Shown in pieces: positions 26,215 through 35,254 of a DNA stretch of 64,000 nt. The stretch comes from Marinobacter maritimus. Its GTDB lineage: Bacteria > Pseudomonadota > Gammaproteobacteria > Pseudomonadales > Oleiphilaceae. The stretch is from the NCBI RefSeq assembly GCF_007671675.1, contig NZ_VCGW01000001.1:744001-808000 (forward strand), written 5' to 3'. Within the stretch, counting starts at the first letter, position 1. Each line of letters opens with the position of its first letter. The position numbers and the translations under genes were made by a program. The notes under the pieces are model-generated. The model was not told the DNA's origin. It made no database searches and saw nothing but the letters and a program-made list of their open reading frames with translations.

Positions 26215-28650
26215 TTGTCCGGAAGCTCTACAGTACTGGGCGCCTTCGCTTTTTCCTGCGGCGTCATCTTACTTTATAGATTGGCGGTGTTGCCACCTCC
26301 AGTGTGGCTGCTCGGGTTCACACTACCAACTTTATTGTGGTTATTGCCGATACGCCAGCGAATGCCCCTGCTCGTCGTAGTTATTTCCCTAGGTCTTGCT
26401 CTGGGTGTTGCCTGGGCGGGAATCTGGGCTCATGTGCGCCTTGAGCAGAAGCTTTCCCCGGACCTTGAGGGCGTAAAGGTAGAGGTTTCAGGTTATGTTT
26501 GTGACGTCCCGGAGGCGGGTAGCTTCAACAGCGTTCGTTTCAGCTTCTGTGTAACCCAGTGGTACGGGATATCACTGACACCTGGACCAGACGTTGCCTT
26601 ACCAAAAATGCTGCGCCTGGCTTGGTATGGTCGGCCCGATGGTGTGCTTCCCGATCACCGGCTGCGCCTGGAAGTTGTCCTCAAAAGGCCTCATGGGGCG
26701 CTCAATCCAGCGGGTTTTCGCTACGAAGACTGGCTGTTCCGCAAAGGCTATAGGGCAACTGGCAGCGTGCGCAGCGCTGTTCCGGATCCTGCGGTATTCT
26801 GTTCATTGCAATGCCAGTACCACCGGATTCATATCGACCTTACGCATTGGGTCGACGAGCAGTTCGCTGGCGCCAGCTATTATCCACTTATTGCCTCGAT
26901 GCTGATCGGCAATCGAGGGCATCTTTCTGCCCATCATTGGGAGGTTTTCAAGGCAACCGGAACCATTCATCTGGTTGCCATCTCGGGCCTTCACCTTGGC
27001 CTGGTCGCTTTGGGTGCCGGCTTTTTCGCCCGCCGGCTCTTACTGGCCATGTCCGCCTATCGCATGAGCGAGCGCTCTGTCCGTTTGGCGGTATTTCTTG
27101 TGGTCGTGTTGTGTTGCCTGTTTTACGCTCTGGCGGCGGGCTTCACTGTGCCGACCAGAAGGGCTCTTGTAATGGTCGCCGTTGGTGGCTGGCTCCTGTT
27201 GATGGCAAGACAGGTTGCAGTGTGGCATTCGATCATTGTGGCTCTTGGGTTGGTACTTTTACTTGACCCCTTTGCACCGCTGGACCAAGGCTTTTGGTTG
27301 TCCTTTGGCGCCGTTTCCCTTCTCACCTGTGTCTTTGCTGGCCGCTTGGGCGGCACCGGTTGGCTTTCCGGCCTTGTTGTTGCGCAAGGAGCTGTGTTTG
27401 CAGGGCTTTGGCCGCTTCTTGAGTTGACCGGGCAGGGGCAGCCGGTTGCGGGTTTGCTTGCCAATATTCTTGCGATTCCCTGGGTATCTTTGGTGGTAAT
27501 GCCAGCGCTCATCGTTGGCGGGCTTACGATTGCTGTTTTTCCCAGTTCCTCAAGCCTGATTGTACCGATCATTGATGCGGTGCTTGGTGCTATGTGGAGC
27601 TTTCTTGAGTGGGTTGCCGGCATCAGTTGGCCTGACCTTGAGGGAACCGTTCCGGAAATTGCTGGCTTCGGTGTGTTGGTAATGTTGATTATCACGGTTC
27701 CGGTCAGAGTCTTCCGTGTTGCAGGGACCGTTCTTATCTTGTTCTGGATTGGTCTTGCGAGTTTGCAATCCGGGTCGGATAACCCCCGGGTTGCAGTTCC
27801 GGACGTGTGGGTCTGGGATGTGGGCCAAGGCCTCTCTGTAATGGTGCGGGCGGGCGACCAGGTATTGCTGTACGACACTGGACCCGAAGTGAAGGGTGTC
27901 TTTTCGGCAGCGGAGTCGGTAATCCTGCCAAACCTCAGAGCACTGGGCATCAGGCGAATTGACACGCTGGTCGTAAGCCACGCTGACAGCGATCACTCTG
28001 GGGGTCTTGCTCTGCTGGTGGATGAGTTTCAAGTCGGTCGGATCCTGACCGGTGAACCAGAGTCAATTCGCGAAAAGCTGGGCTATGCCCGAACGGTCGG
28101 GGGCGGCAGAGAACACCGGGAAATCAAAGTTCAGGGCTGTTCTGGAGAGCGTAGGCTGACAAGTGTATTGTCACTTTTCTTCTGGCAGGCAAGCGGTGAA
28201 TTTGCAGGCAATGATGCATCCTGCGTTCTTACCGTCAGGCATAACGAAGCGGGCATCGAGTGGCTTCTTCCGGGCGATATAAGCGCGTCCATCGAATCAC
28301 GTTACCTGAAGATGAGGGCGGAAAAATTCCCATGGAATACACCCGGAGAGCTTGTGGTGATCGCACCTCACCACGGCAGCAAAACCTCCTCCTCCGATGC
28401 CTGGGTCGGTACACTCCAACCTGATCGGGTAGTCTACACCGCCGGATATCGCCACCGATATGGCCACCCGCACCGGGACATAACGGCACGGTATCGCAGG
28501 GCTGGCGCTGAGGCATTTAACACTGCCTGTTCGGGCGCCCTCACCATGACGGTGGCGGGTGGTACCATCAAAACCCGTGAAGCCCGGCATGAAAGCCCCT
28601 TCTGGATCGGTGGTCCGAGCCTGGCCAGAGATCAGTGTAAAGTACCGTGA
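26215..28650 (+). CDS. comEC: ComEC/Rec2 family DNA transport channel
   Basis: 811 residues. Inner-membrane channel for single-stranded DNA uptake in competence. N-terminal DUF4131 region with membrane segments, OB-like section, competence domain with many helices from about 225 to 510 (HLVAISGLHLGLVALG is the diagnostic motif), and a C-terminal metallo-beta-lactamase-like domain from about 525: VWDVGQGLSVMV, SHADSDHSGGL, LLPGDI and APHHGSKTSSSDAW. The start is TTG 26215, six bases after GGGAGG. It is immediately upstream of the exbB-msbA group, as ycaI is upstream of msbA in E. coli. Other competence genes are not in the window. Confidence 0.94.
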   Translation: MSGSSTVLGAFAFSCGVILLYRLAVLPPPVWLLGFTLPTLLWLLPIRQRMPLLVVVISLGLALGVAWAGIWAHVRLEQKLSPDLEGVKVEVSGYVCDVPEAGSFNSVRFSFCVTQWYGISLTPGPDVALPKMLRLAWYGRPDGVLPDHRLRLEVVLKRPHGALNPAGFRYEDWLFRKGYRATGSVRSAVPDPAVFCSLQCQYHRIHIDLTHWVDEQFAGASYYPLIASMLIGNRGHLSAHHWEVFKATGTIHLVAISGLHLGLVALGAGFFARRLLLAMSAYRMSERSVRLAVFLVVVLCCLFYALAAGFTVPTRRALVMVAVGGWLLLMARQVAVWHSIIVALGLVLLLDPFAPLDQGFWLSFGAVSLLTCVFAGRLGGTGWLSGLVVAQGAVFAGLWPLLELTGQGQPVAGLLANILAIPWVSLVVMPALIVGGLTIAVFPSSSSLIVPIIDAVLGAMWSFLEWVAGISWPDLEGTVPEIAGFGVLVMLIITVPVRVFRVAGTVLILFWIGLASLQSGSDNPRVAVPDVWVWDVGQGLSVMVRAGDQVLLYDTGPEVKGVFSAAESVILPNLRALGIRRIDTLVVSHADSDHSGGLALLVDEFQVGRILTGEPESIREKLGYARTVGGGREHREIKVQGCSGERRLTSVLSLFFWQASGEFAGNDASCVLTVRHNEAGIEWLLPGDISASIESRYLKMRAEKFPWNTPGELVVIAPHHGSKTSSSDAWVGTLQPDRVVYTAGYRHRYGHPHRDITARYRRAGAEAFNTACSGALTMTVAGGTIKTREARHESPFWIGGPSLARDQCKVP

Positions 28651-28722
28651 CATTCCGGGTGTGGCCTCGGCCGACAGCTATGCTAAAGTAGCGCGGCTTG
28701 TAAACAATCAGGGAGATCAAGC

Positions 28723-29349
28723 GTGTTCGAGCTGTTGAAAGCCGGTGGCATTCTGATGGTGCCAATTGTTGCCTGTTCCATTCTGGCGCTTGCGATCATT
28801 CTGGAGCGTTTCTGGACCTTGAGAGCCTCTCGGGTTGCGCCGCCTCAGACGATTAATGAGCTTTGGCGCTGGATCAAGAAAAAAGAGCTTAACGGTCGCA
28901 AGCTGAAGGCGTTGCAAAGCTCCTCGCCGTTGGGCCGTATTCTCGCAGGCGGTCTCATGAATGCCAAGCATGGCCGTGAGATTATGAAGGAAAGCATTGA
29001 ACATGAGGCGAGTCAGGTCATTCACGACCTGGAGCGTTTTTTGAACCCGCTGGGCACAGTGGCGACAATCACGCCATTGCTTGGTCTTTTGGGTACCGTG
29101 ATCGGCATGATCAAAGTCTTTGCTGAGATTCAGCTCGCGGGTGTTGGTAATGCGGGGAATCTTGCCGGTGGTATCTCCGAGGCTCTGATAACCACAGCTG
29201 CCGGCCTGAGTGTCGCGATTCCTGCACTGATCTGTCACCGGTATTTTATCCGTCGGGTAGACGAGCTTGTGGTTGGCATGGAGCAGGAAGCCATCAAGTT
29301 GGTTGAAGTAGTGCACGGTGATCGCGAAATCGACGTGGAAGGAGCCTGA
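28723..29349 (+). CDS. exbB: MotA/TolQ/ExbB family proton channel subunit
   Basis: 208 residues with three membrane segments (about 10-28, 110-135, 150-175). The conserved loop and channel helices are TVATITPLLGLLGTVIGMIKVF and GGISEALITTAAGLSVAIPALI. With ExbD it converts proton flow into work on a periplasmic partner such as TonB. No TonB gene is adjacent, so the partner is uncertain. GGGAGA precedes the GTG start. First gene of a tightly packed run that goes on to murB. Confidence 0.92.
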   Translation: MFELLKAGGILMVPIVACSILALAIILERFWTLRASRVAPPQTINELWRWIKKKELNGRKLKALQSSSPLGRILAGGLMNAKHGREIMKESIEHEASQVIHDLERFLNPLGTVATITPLLGLLGTVIGMIKVFAEIQLAGVGNAGNLAGGISEALITTAAGLSVAIPALICHRYFIRRVDELVVGMEQEAIKLVEVVHGDREIDVEGA

Positions 29350-29354
29350 ACGCT

Positions 29355-29780
29355 GTGAAGTTCTCACGCCAGAGAAGTCAGGAAGTCGGGGTGGATCTGA
29401 CACCGCTGATCGATGTGGTTTTCCTGTTGCTGATTTTCTTTATGGTCTCCACGACGTTCACTCGGGAAAGTCATTTGCAGGTTGATCTGCCTGAAGCCAG
29501 TGGCGAGCCTGCTTCGCCAGCGGAAGTAAAACAAATTGACGTTGTGATTAACGCAGAAGGTCAGTATGTCCTTAATGACAAGGCGCTGGTAAACAACCGT
29601 CGTGAGACCCTGGAGCGCGGCGTGAATGAGCTGTCCGAAGGCGATATAGCGTTGCCGTTTGTTATCACTGCGGATGCCCGCACCCCGCACGAATATGTGG
29701 TCAGAGCCATGGACGTGGCCGGTCGCCTGGGTTTCTCAAGGCTGAGTATTACCACTGAGCGTGAGGCAGACGGCCAGTGA
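29355..29780 (+). CDS. exbD: ExbD/TolR family protein
   Basis: 141 residues. Short cytoplasmic N terminus, one membrane segment (VDLTPLIDVVFLLLIFFMVSTTF) that carries the essential aspartate in PLIDV, then a periplasmic domain. Partner of the ExbB protein 5 bases upstream. It starts at GTG. Its last four bases overlap msbA (GTGA). The exbBD pair before msbA-lpxK is the Pseudomonas-type order. Confidence 0.93.
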   Translation: MKFSRQRSQEVGVDLTPLIDVVFLLLIFFMVSTTFTRESHLQVDLPEASGEPASPAEVKQIDVVINAEGQYVLNDKALVNNRRETLERGVNELSEGDIALPFVITADARTPHEYVVRAMDVAGRLGFSRLSITTEREADGQ

Positions 29781-31555
29781 ACTCTGCCGCACCTCTACCT
29801 GATCCTAAACAGGTCAAGCCCGGTGAGAGCTGGCCGACATACAAGCGCCTGCTGACATACGTAAAACCGTTCTGGCTGGCATTTTCGCTGGCTGTTGTTG
29901 GAAACGTTATCTATGCGGCGGCTTCCACCGGCATGGCAGCGGCTATGGAATATGTAATCGCCGCTATCGAAAACCCCACCGAGCAGAATCGCTTCCTATT
30001 GACGTTCCTGATCGTTGGCGTGTTTACGTTTCGCGGCGTTGGCACATTCATGAGCCAGTACTTCATCAGTTACGTCGGGCGCCAGGTTATCAACGCGCTC
30101 CGAAACGATGTATTCAACCGCCTGATGACACTGCCATCCCGCTATTTTGATGAAAACGCGGCTGGCAGACTGGTGTCGAAGCTGACCTTCAACGTTGAGC
30201 AGGTGGCGGAAGCTGCGACCAATGCGATAACCATAACGCTGCGAGAAGGCCTGACCATTGTCGGCCTGCTTGGGTTCATGCTTTATACCAACTGGAAGCT
30301 AACGCTGGTTTTTCTCGCGGTCGGGCCCTTGATTGCGGCCGTTGTCAGCTATGCGAGCAAACGCTTTCGCAAAATCAGCCAGCGTATCCAGGGCTCTATG
30401 GGCGATATTACCCATGTGGCTTCGGAGTCTATCACCGGATACCGGGTTGTGCGGACCTTCGGTGGTGTTGATTATGAAAAGCAACGTTTTCAGAAGGTTA
30501 ACGATACAAACCTGAAGCAAAGTCTCAAGATGGCTTCCACCCAGGCAATCAGCGTTCCGGTTATTCAGACCCTGGTCGCTATTGCCATAGCTGCGCTGGT
30601 TTGGACCATGCTTTCGCCAGAGATACGAGGCGAGATGACAACAGGCCAGTTGGTGGCCTTTATTACGGCCGCCACAACCATGGCCAAGCCTATCCGCCAG
30701 GTGACGTCTGTTCACGCGAAGATTCAGAAAGGCGTAGCAGCCGCTTACGATGTGTTTGAAACCATTGATGAGGTCCCTGAGCAGGATCCCGGCTCCTTTG
30801 CGCCCGAGCGTGTTGAAGGGACCGTTGAGTTTGACGATGTCTCTTTCCGTTACCGTGATCAACTTGATGACGTGCTGAAAGGTATCTCCATTAACATACC
30901 GGCTGGGCAAAGCGTGGCGCTGGTAGGGCGATCCGGCAGTGGCAAATCAACGATGGTGAGTCTGCTTCCAAGATTCTACGAGTATACCGGCGGTGATATC
31001 CGCATTGATGGCCACTCACTGAAGGATTTTTCGCTGAAGGCCCTGCGATCCCAGATCGCTCTGGTTACTCAGAACGTTGTTCTATTTAACGATTCGATTG
31101 CTGCCAATATCGCCTACGGTTCGCTCCGGGATTGCAGTCGGGAGGAAATCCGTGAGGCAGCCGCAAAAGCGCATGCTCTGGAGTTTATCGATCGTATGCC
31201 GGAAGGTCTCGATACCACGATTGGAGATAACGGTGTGATGCTCTCAGGTGGGCAGCGGCAACGCCTCGCCATTGCGCGTGCGTTGCTAAAGGATGCGCCC
31301 ATTCTGATTCTGGATGAGGCAACCTCGGCACTGGATACCGAATCAGAGCGCCACATTCAGGAAGCACTTGAGACGGTTATACAAGGCCGGACAACCCTGG
31401 TGATCGCCCACAGATTGTCGACTATCGAGAAAGCTGACCGGATTCTGGTCATGGAAAACGGGCGTATTATCGAATCGGGGCCCCACGAGGAGCTTCTTGC
31501 CAGCAACGGTGCCTATGCCCAGTTACATCAGATGCAGTTCAGTGAGCACTCATGA
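29777..31555 (+). CDS. msbA: MsbA, lipid A export ATPase/permease
   Basis: 592 residues (E. coli 582). Six-helix ABC exporter with fused ATPase that flips lipid A-core across the inner membrane. Membrane domain to about 330; ATPase has Walker A GRSGSGKST, Q loop VTQNVVLFNDSIAANIAYG, signature LSGGQRQRLAIARALL and Walker B ILILDEATSALD. GTG start overlaps exbD and its stop overlaps lpxK, so it is coupled on both sides. Assignment over other half-transporters rests on the lpxK linkage. Confidence 0.96.
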   Translation: MNSAAPLPDPKQVKPGESWPTYKRLLTYVKPFWLAFSLAVVGNVIYAAASTGMAAAMEYVIAAIENPTEQNRFLLTFLIVGVFTFRGVGTFMSQYFISYVGRQVINALRNDVFNRLMTLPSRYFDENAAGRLVSKLTFNVEQVAEAATNAITITLREGLTIVGLLGFMLYTNWKLTLVFLAVGPLIAAVVSYASKRFRKISQRIQGSMGDITHVASESITGYRVVRTFGGVDYEKQRFQKVNDTNLKQSLKMASTQAISVPVIQTLVAIAIAALVWTMLSPEIRGEMTTGQLVAFITAATTMAKPIRQVTSVHAKIQKGVAAAYDVFETIDEVPEQDPGSFAPERVEGTVEFDDVSFRYRDQLDDVLKGISINIPAGQSVALVGRSGSGKSTMVSLLPRFYEYTGGDIRIDGHSLKDFSLKALRSQIALVTQNVVLFNDSIAANIAYGSLRDCSREEIREAAAKAHALEFIDRMPEGLDTTIGDNGVMLSGGQRQRLAIARALLKDAPILILDEATSALDTESERHIQEALETVIQGRTTLVIAHRLSTIEKADRILVMENGRIIESGPHEELLASNGAYAQLHQMQFSEHS

Positions 31556-32589
31556 CCTCCCTCATAGAGCGTCTTTGGTACGATAAAGGCCGCCCGCTTT
31601 TTGTATTATTTCCGCTTTCCTGGCTTTACAGGGCCGTTGCCGAAGCGCGACGGCGTAAAGCCAACAATATCAATGCAAAGAAGCTACCTGTGCCCGTTGT
31701 TGTCGTGGGTAACATTACAGCTGGTGGCACCGGAAAATCACCGCTGACGGCCTGGCTTGTGGATGAAATCCGTGCGGCGGGCTGGCGGCCGGTTATCCTG
31801 AGCCGCGGCTATGGCGGGAAATCGTCCGGATACCCGCTTCTGGTCACAGAAGACACCTTGCCATCACTTGCAGGGGATGAGCCGGTGATGCTCGCTCAGG
31901 CAACAGGTATACCCGTTGTGGTTGATCCGGACCGGTCCCGGGGCGCGACCTTTGCGCTCGACAACGCACTGGGTGATGTCCTCATCAGTGATGACGGGCT
32001 TCAGCATTACCGGTTGCCGCGGGATATTGAATTGGCGGTGTTTGATGGCGCCCGCGGCATTGGCAACGGTGCGTTGATACCTGTGGGGCCCCTGCGTGAG
32101 CCCGTTAACAGGCTGGATACAGTGGATTTTGTAATTGTGAATGGCGCGACTACGTCCGATGATGAGGGTCGAGTGCCACCGGAAGCGCTGTCTGGCATCA
32201 AGCACCCACAAATGTATGCCATGAGCCTTCAGCCGACGCGTCTGGTTAACCTCAAAACAGGTGAAACCCGATCGCCCGAAAGCCTCCATGGGCAGAAGAT
32301 TCGCTCGATAGCGGGTATAGGTAACCCGACCCGCTTTTTCGATACACTTAAAGCGTTGGGTGCTAAACAGATCGCCGTACCGTTTCCCGATCATCATCGT
32401 TTCCGCCCAGAAGATCTTGGTACCGAATCAGGGCACCTGCTTGTGATGACGGCCAAAGATGGCGTTAAATGCCGTGGCTTCGCCCCTGATAATGCTTGGG
32501 TTCTGTATGTCGAGGCACAGTTGCCAAAGGCATTTTCGGAGGCCGTTCTTGCCAGACTGCGCGCGTGCTCTGGGCCGTCAACTTCTTAA
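31552..32589 (+). CDS. lpxK: Tetraacyldisaccharide 4'-kinase LpxK
   Basis: 345 residues. It phosphorylates the 4' position of the lipid A precursor on the cytoplasmic face of the inner membrane. Membrane-associating N-terminal helix FVLFPLSWLYRAVAEARR, Walker A VGNITAGGTGKSP (about 52-64) and DDGLQHYRLPRDIELAVFDG, which bears the catalytic aspartate region. ATGA overlap with msbA links making of lipid A with its export. Confidence 0.96.
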   Translation: MTSLIERLWYDKGRPLFVLFPLSWLYRAVAEARRRKANNINAKKLPVPVVVVGNITAGGTGKSPLTAWLVDEIRAAGWRPVILSRGYGGKSSGYPLLVTEDTLPSLAGDEPVMLAQATGIPVVVDPDRSRGATFALDNALGDVLISDDGLQHYRLPRDIELAVFDGARGIGNGALIPVGPLREPVNRLDTVDFVIVNGATTSDDEGRVPPEALSGIKHPQMYAMSLQPTRLVNLKTGETRSPESLHGQKIRSIAGIGNPTRFFDTLKALGAKQIAVPFPDHHRFRPEDLGTESGHLLVMTAKDGVKCRGFAPDNAWVLYVEAQLPKAFSEAVLARLRACSGPSTS

Positions 32590-32608
32590 CTGTCAGTGAG
32601 ACTGAATC

Positions 32609-32797
32609 ATGGATAAAAAACTCTTGGCCTTGCTGGCCTGCCCGGTTTGTAAAGGTGAACTGAAGCTCAATGAAGCCAGGACTGAGCTGGTCTGCTACCA
32701 GGACGCCATGGCATTTCCTATCCGGGAGGGCATCCCGGTTATGCTGGCCACTGAGGCCCGCACACTCTCAACCGACGAACGCCTCCACAAAAACTGA
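32609..32797 (+). CDS. ycaR: Trm112-family small protein (YcaR)
   Basis: 62 residues. [25 protein letters not shown] contains the paired cysteines of the Trm112 zinc-ribbon-like fold, although a fourth metal ligand is not evident; then [17 protein letters not shown]. Related proteins activate methyltransferases in eukaryotes and archaea, but the bacterial role is unclear. It is fixed between lpxK and kdsB in gammaproteobacteria, as here. Confidence 0.93.
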   Translation: MDKKLLALLACPVCKGELKLNEARTELVCYQDAMAFPIREGIPVMLATEARTLSTDERLHKN

Positions 32798-32823
32798 ACC
32801 AGCTCTCTGCAGGATCGAAACCC

Positions 32824-33639
32824 ATGTCTTTTACGGTTGTGATTCCGGCTCGCTATGCCTCCACCCGGTTGCCCGGCAAACCCCTGCTTGAAATCGCCGG
32901 CAAACCAATGATTCAACATGTTTGCGAACGAGCTTCCGAAAGCCGGGCGAGCCGTGTTGTTGTGGCGACAGATGATTCACGCATTCAGGCTGCCTGTGAG
33001 GAATTTGGTGCAGAAGTTGTCATGACCTCCCCGAATCATGTCAGCGGCACGGATCGTCTGGAAGAGGTTGTGCGCAAGCTGGGCCTGGATGCGGACCATC
33101 GTGTTGTTAATGTTCAAGGCGACGAGCCCTTGATTCCGCCACGTTTGATTGACCAGGTTGCAGATAACCTGGAGAGGTATCCAGACGTCGCCATCGCGAC
33201 GCTTTGCGAACGTCTCCACGATGTAGAGCAAGTCTTTAATCCGAATGTTGTAAAAGTCGTTTTTGATCTGGAGGGCATGGCCCACTACTTCAGCCGAGCA
33301 CCCATTCCCTGGGCACGGGATCACTGGGGCGACATGCTCAGGGATGACGCCTCGAAGCTCAATGCAGGAGCTGCACTGAAGGATGGTGCCGGGTATTTCC
33401 GTCATATCGGTATCTATGGCTACCGGGCCAGCGTGCTCAGCCGCTTTGTCAGCTGGCCGCCGGCACCGACTGAACTTGCGGAATCACTGGAACAGCTTCG
33501 AGCGTTGTATAACGGAGCCCGGATACACGTTGAAGTAGCGGCCGGAACACCACCTGCAGGCGTTGATACCGAAGCGGATTTGCAACGGGTCAGAGCCTGG
33601 ATGGCCAAATCTATCGAAAAAGGAGATAACGGGGCATGA
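32824..33639 (+). CDS. kdsB: CMP-KDO synthetase (3-deoxy-manno-octulosonate cytidylyltransferase)
   Basis: 271 residues. It activates KDO with CTP for lipopolysaccharide core assembly in the cytoplasm. [31 protein letters not shown] is the nucleotide-binding start, followed by [15 protein letters not shown] and the metal-binding region. About 20 residues longer than E. coli (248), mostly at the C terminus ([16 protein letters not shown]). The ATGA overlap with the next gene indicates coupling. Confidence 0.97.
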   Translation: MSFTVVIPARYASTRLPGKPLLEIAGKPMIQHVCERASESRASRVVVATDDSRIQAACEEFGAEVVMTSPNHVSGTDRLEEVVRKLGLDADHRVVNVQGDEPLIPPRLIDQVADNLERYPDVAIATLCERLHDVEQVFNPNVVKVVFDLEGMAHYFSRAPIPWARDHWGDMLRDDASKLNAGAALKDGAGYFRHIGIYGYRASVLSRFVSWPPAPTELAESLEQLRALYNGARIHVEVAAGTPPAGVDTEADLQRVRAWMAKSIEKGDNGA

Positions 33640-34115
33640 GCAAACCCGCCAGCGTGCTTTTTGTGTGTCTGGGCAACATCTGTCGCTCGCCGACGGCGGA
33701 AGGTGTATTTCGCAATTTGGTAGAGCAGGCCGGATGGCAGGACCAGATTCTGATCGATTCCTGCGGCACCAGTAACTGGCACATAGGCAAAGGGCCTGAT
33801 CTGCGTTCGCAGGAGGCTGCGGGGAAGCGCGGCGTCGATATCAGCGCGCTCAAGGCACGCCAATTCAGTGAAAAAGACCTGGATACCTTTGATTATGTGA
33901 TCGTGATGGACCGTCAGAACCTGGCCGATGTGAAAGACATCTGGCACCAGAATGGCGGCACAACGCCGACATTATTTCTTGAGTATGGCAGCTCTGAGCT
34001 TGCCGAAGTTCCTGATCCCTATTTCGGCGGCGAGGACGGGTTTGAGCATGTGCTTGACCTGACTGAAGACGCTGGCGCTGGCCTGCTCCGCACGATTCAG
34101 GAGCGTATGGCGTGA
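33636..34115 (+). CDS. Low-molecular-weight protein tyrosine phosphatase
   Basis: 159 residues. P-loop [11 protein letters not shown] with catalytic Cys11 and Arg17, and the general-acid loop at [16 protein letters not shown]. Such enzymes in bacteria often dephosphorylate tyrosine kinases of polysaccharide export (Wzb type), but no Wzc kinase is nearby, so the substrate is unknown. It overlaps both kdsB and murB by four bases, so it is expressed with lipopolysaccharide and peptidoglycan genes. Confidence 0.94.
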   Translation: MSKPASVLFVCLGNICRSPTAEGVFRNLVEQAGWQDQILIDSCGTSNWHIGKGPDLRSQEAAGKRGVDISALKARQFSEKDLDTFDYVIVMDRQNLADVKDIWHQNGGTTPTLFLEYGSSELAEVPDPYFGGEDGFEHVLDLTEDAGAGLLRTIQERMA

Positions 34116-35140
34116 GCCCGCAAGCGGAACTGCAGGAAAACGTTGGGCTGAAAAAGCTCAATACTCTGTCCGTGTCCGCAACCGCAAGGTATTACATGGA
34201 TGTCGCGAGTCTGAATGACTTGCGCAGAGCTCTGGCGTGGGCGCAGGATAACGGCTACAAAACCCTGGTGCTTGGCAGTGGCAGCAATCTGGTTTTTGCC
34301 GGGGACTTTGACGGCCTTGTGATTCGCATGCAAATAGCTGCTCGTTCCTGGGAACAGGTTGATGAAACGGGTGCCACACTGGTTCTGGGCGCAGGTGAAA
34401 ACTGGCATGATGCCGTGCTTTATGCCGCCGGGGCAGGGTATCGGGGTATTGAAAATCTTGCACTCATCCCGGGCACGGCGGGTGCTGCGCCAGTGCAGAA
34501 TATAGGCGCCTACGGCGTTGAGCTTTGCGATACCCTGATTTCCGTTACGGCGCTGGATCGCGACTCAAACGAGCTCGTATGTCTTGATAATACGCAATGC
34601 GGCTTTGCCTACAGGGACAGTTTGTTCAAGCGTTCGCCCGGTCGTTACATCATTACCGGAATAAAGCTTAGATTGTCCCGTACGAAACCTTTGCAACTTG
34701 GCTACAGAGATCTTGAAGACTACCTGGGCGATGCTGTCTCTCCGGAGCTGGATGCGCTGACCGTGGCCGAGGCTGTAATGGCGATCCGCCGCCGAAAGCT
34801 GCCGGACCCTGAGATGATTCCAAACGCAGGCAGCTTCTTCAAAAACCCGGTTGTTTCTGCAGATAAGCACAGTCAGCTTCAGGCTGCGCACCCAGACGTT
34901 GTAGGCTATCCGCAGAATGGCACAGTAAAACTGGCGGCCGCGTGGCTGATTGATCAAAGCGGTTGGAAGGGCTACCGAAATGCCTTGGTAGGTGTTCACA
35001 ATCGCCAGGCATTGGTGTTAATCAATCATTCAGGTGGAGCAGGAAGTGATGTGTTGAAGCTGGCTTCAGAAATACGACAGTCGGTACAGGAACGCTTCGG
35101 AGTCAATCTGGAGATGGAGCCTGGTATCGTGGGCGGTTGA
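34112..35140 (+). CDS. murB: UDP-N-acetylenolpyruvoylglucosamine reductase MurB
   Basis: 342 residues, type I (E. coli-like) MurB. It reduces UDP-GlcNAc-enolpyruvate to UDP-MurNAc with NADPH, using FAD. NTLSVSATARYYMDV, FAD loop VLGSGSNLVFAGDFDGLVI, ENLALIPGTAGAAPVQNIGAYGVEL, YRDSLFK and the catalytic serine in IPNAGSFFKNPVV. Starts at GTG 34112. Last gene of the exbB-murB run and convergent with proS. Confidence 0.97.
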   Translation: MSPQAELQENVGLKKLNTLSVSATARYYMDVASLNDLRRALAWAQDNGYKTLVLGSGSNLVFAGDFDGLVIRMQIAARSWEQVDETGATLVLGAGENWHDAVLYAAGAGYRGIENLALIPGTAGAAPVQNIGAYGVELCDTLISVTALDRDSNELVCLDNTQCGFAYRDSLFKRSPGRYIITGIKLRLSRTKPLQLGYRDLEDYLGDAVSPELDALTVAEAVMAIRRRKLPDPEMIPNAGSFFKNPVVSADKHSQLQAAHPDVVGYPQNGTVKLAAAWLIDQSGWKGYRNALVGVHNRQALVLINHSGGAGSDVLKLASEIRQSVQERFGVNLEMEPGIVGG

Positions 35141-35176
35141 GTTTTACAGTTGAATATTCAGCAGCCTTTCTTGTGA

Positions 35177-35202
35177 ACCAGGGCCTGCTAGCAGGCCCTG
35201 GT
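35177..35202. terminator. Perfect 26-base palindrome between murB and proS
   Basis: ACCAGGGCCTGCT (35177-35189) is followed at once by its exact reverse complement (35190-35202). It lies in the gap between two convergent genes and could stop transcription from both sides, but no T tract follows on either strand. It resembles the hairpin after leuA, which also lacks one. Confidence 0.55.
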
Positions 35203-35254
35203 CCAATCTCGCAACTGGTATTCTCTACAAATCCCCGTCACAGAGACGTTTCTG

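Noticed and set aside
27123..27965. 280-codon open frame antisense to comEC
   Set aside because: Thr/Pro/Arg-rich translation typical of a shadow frame over a membrane protein gene.
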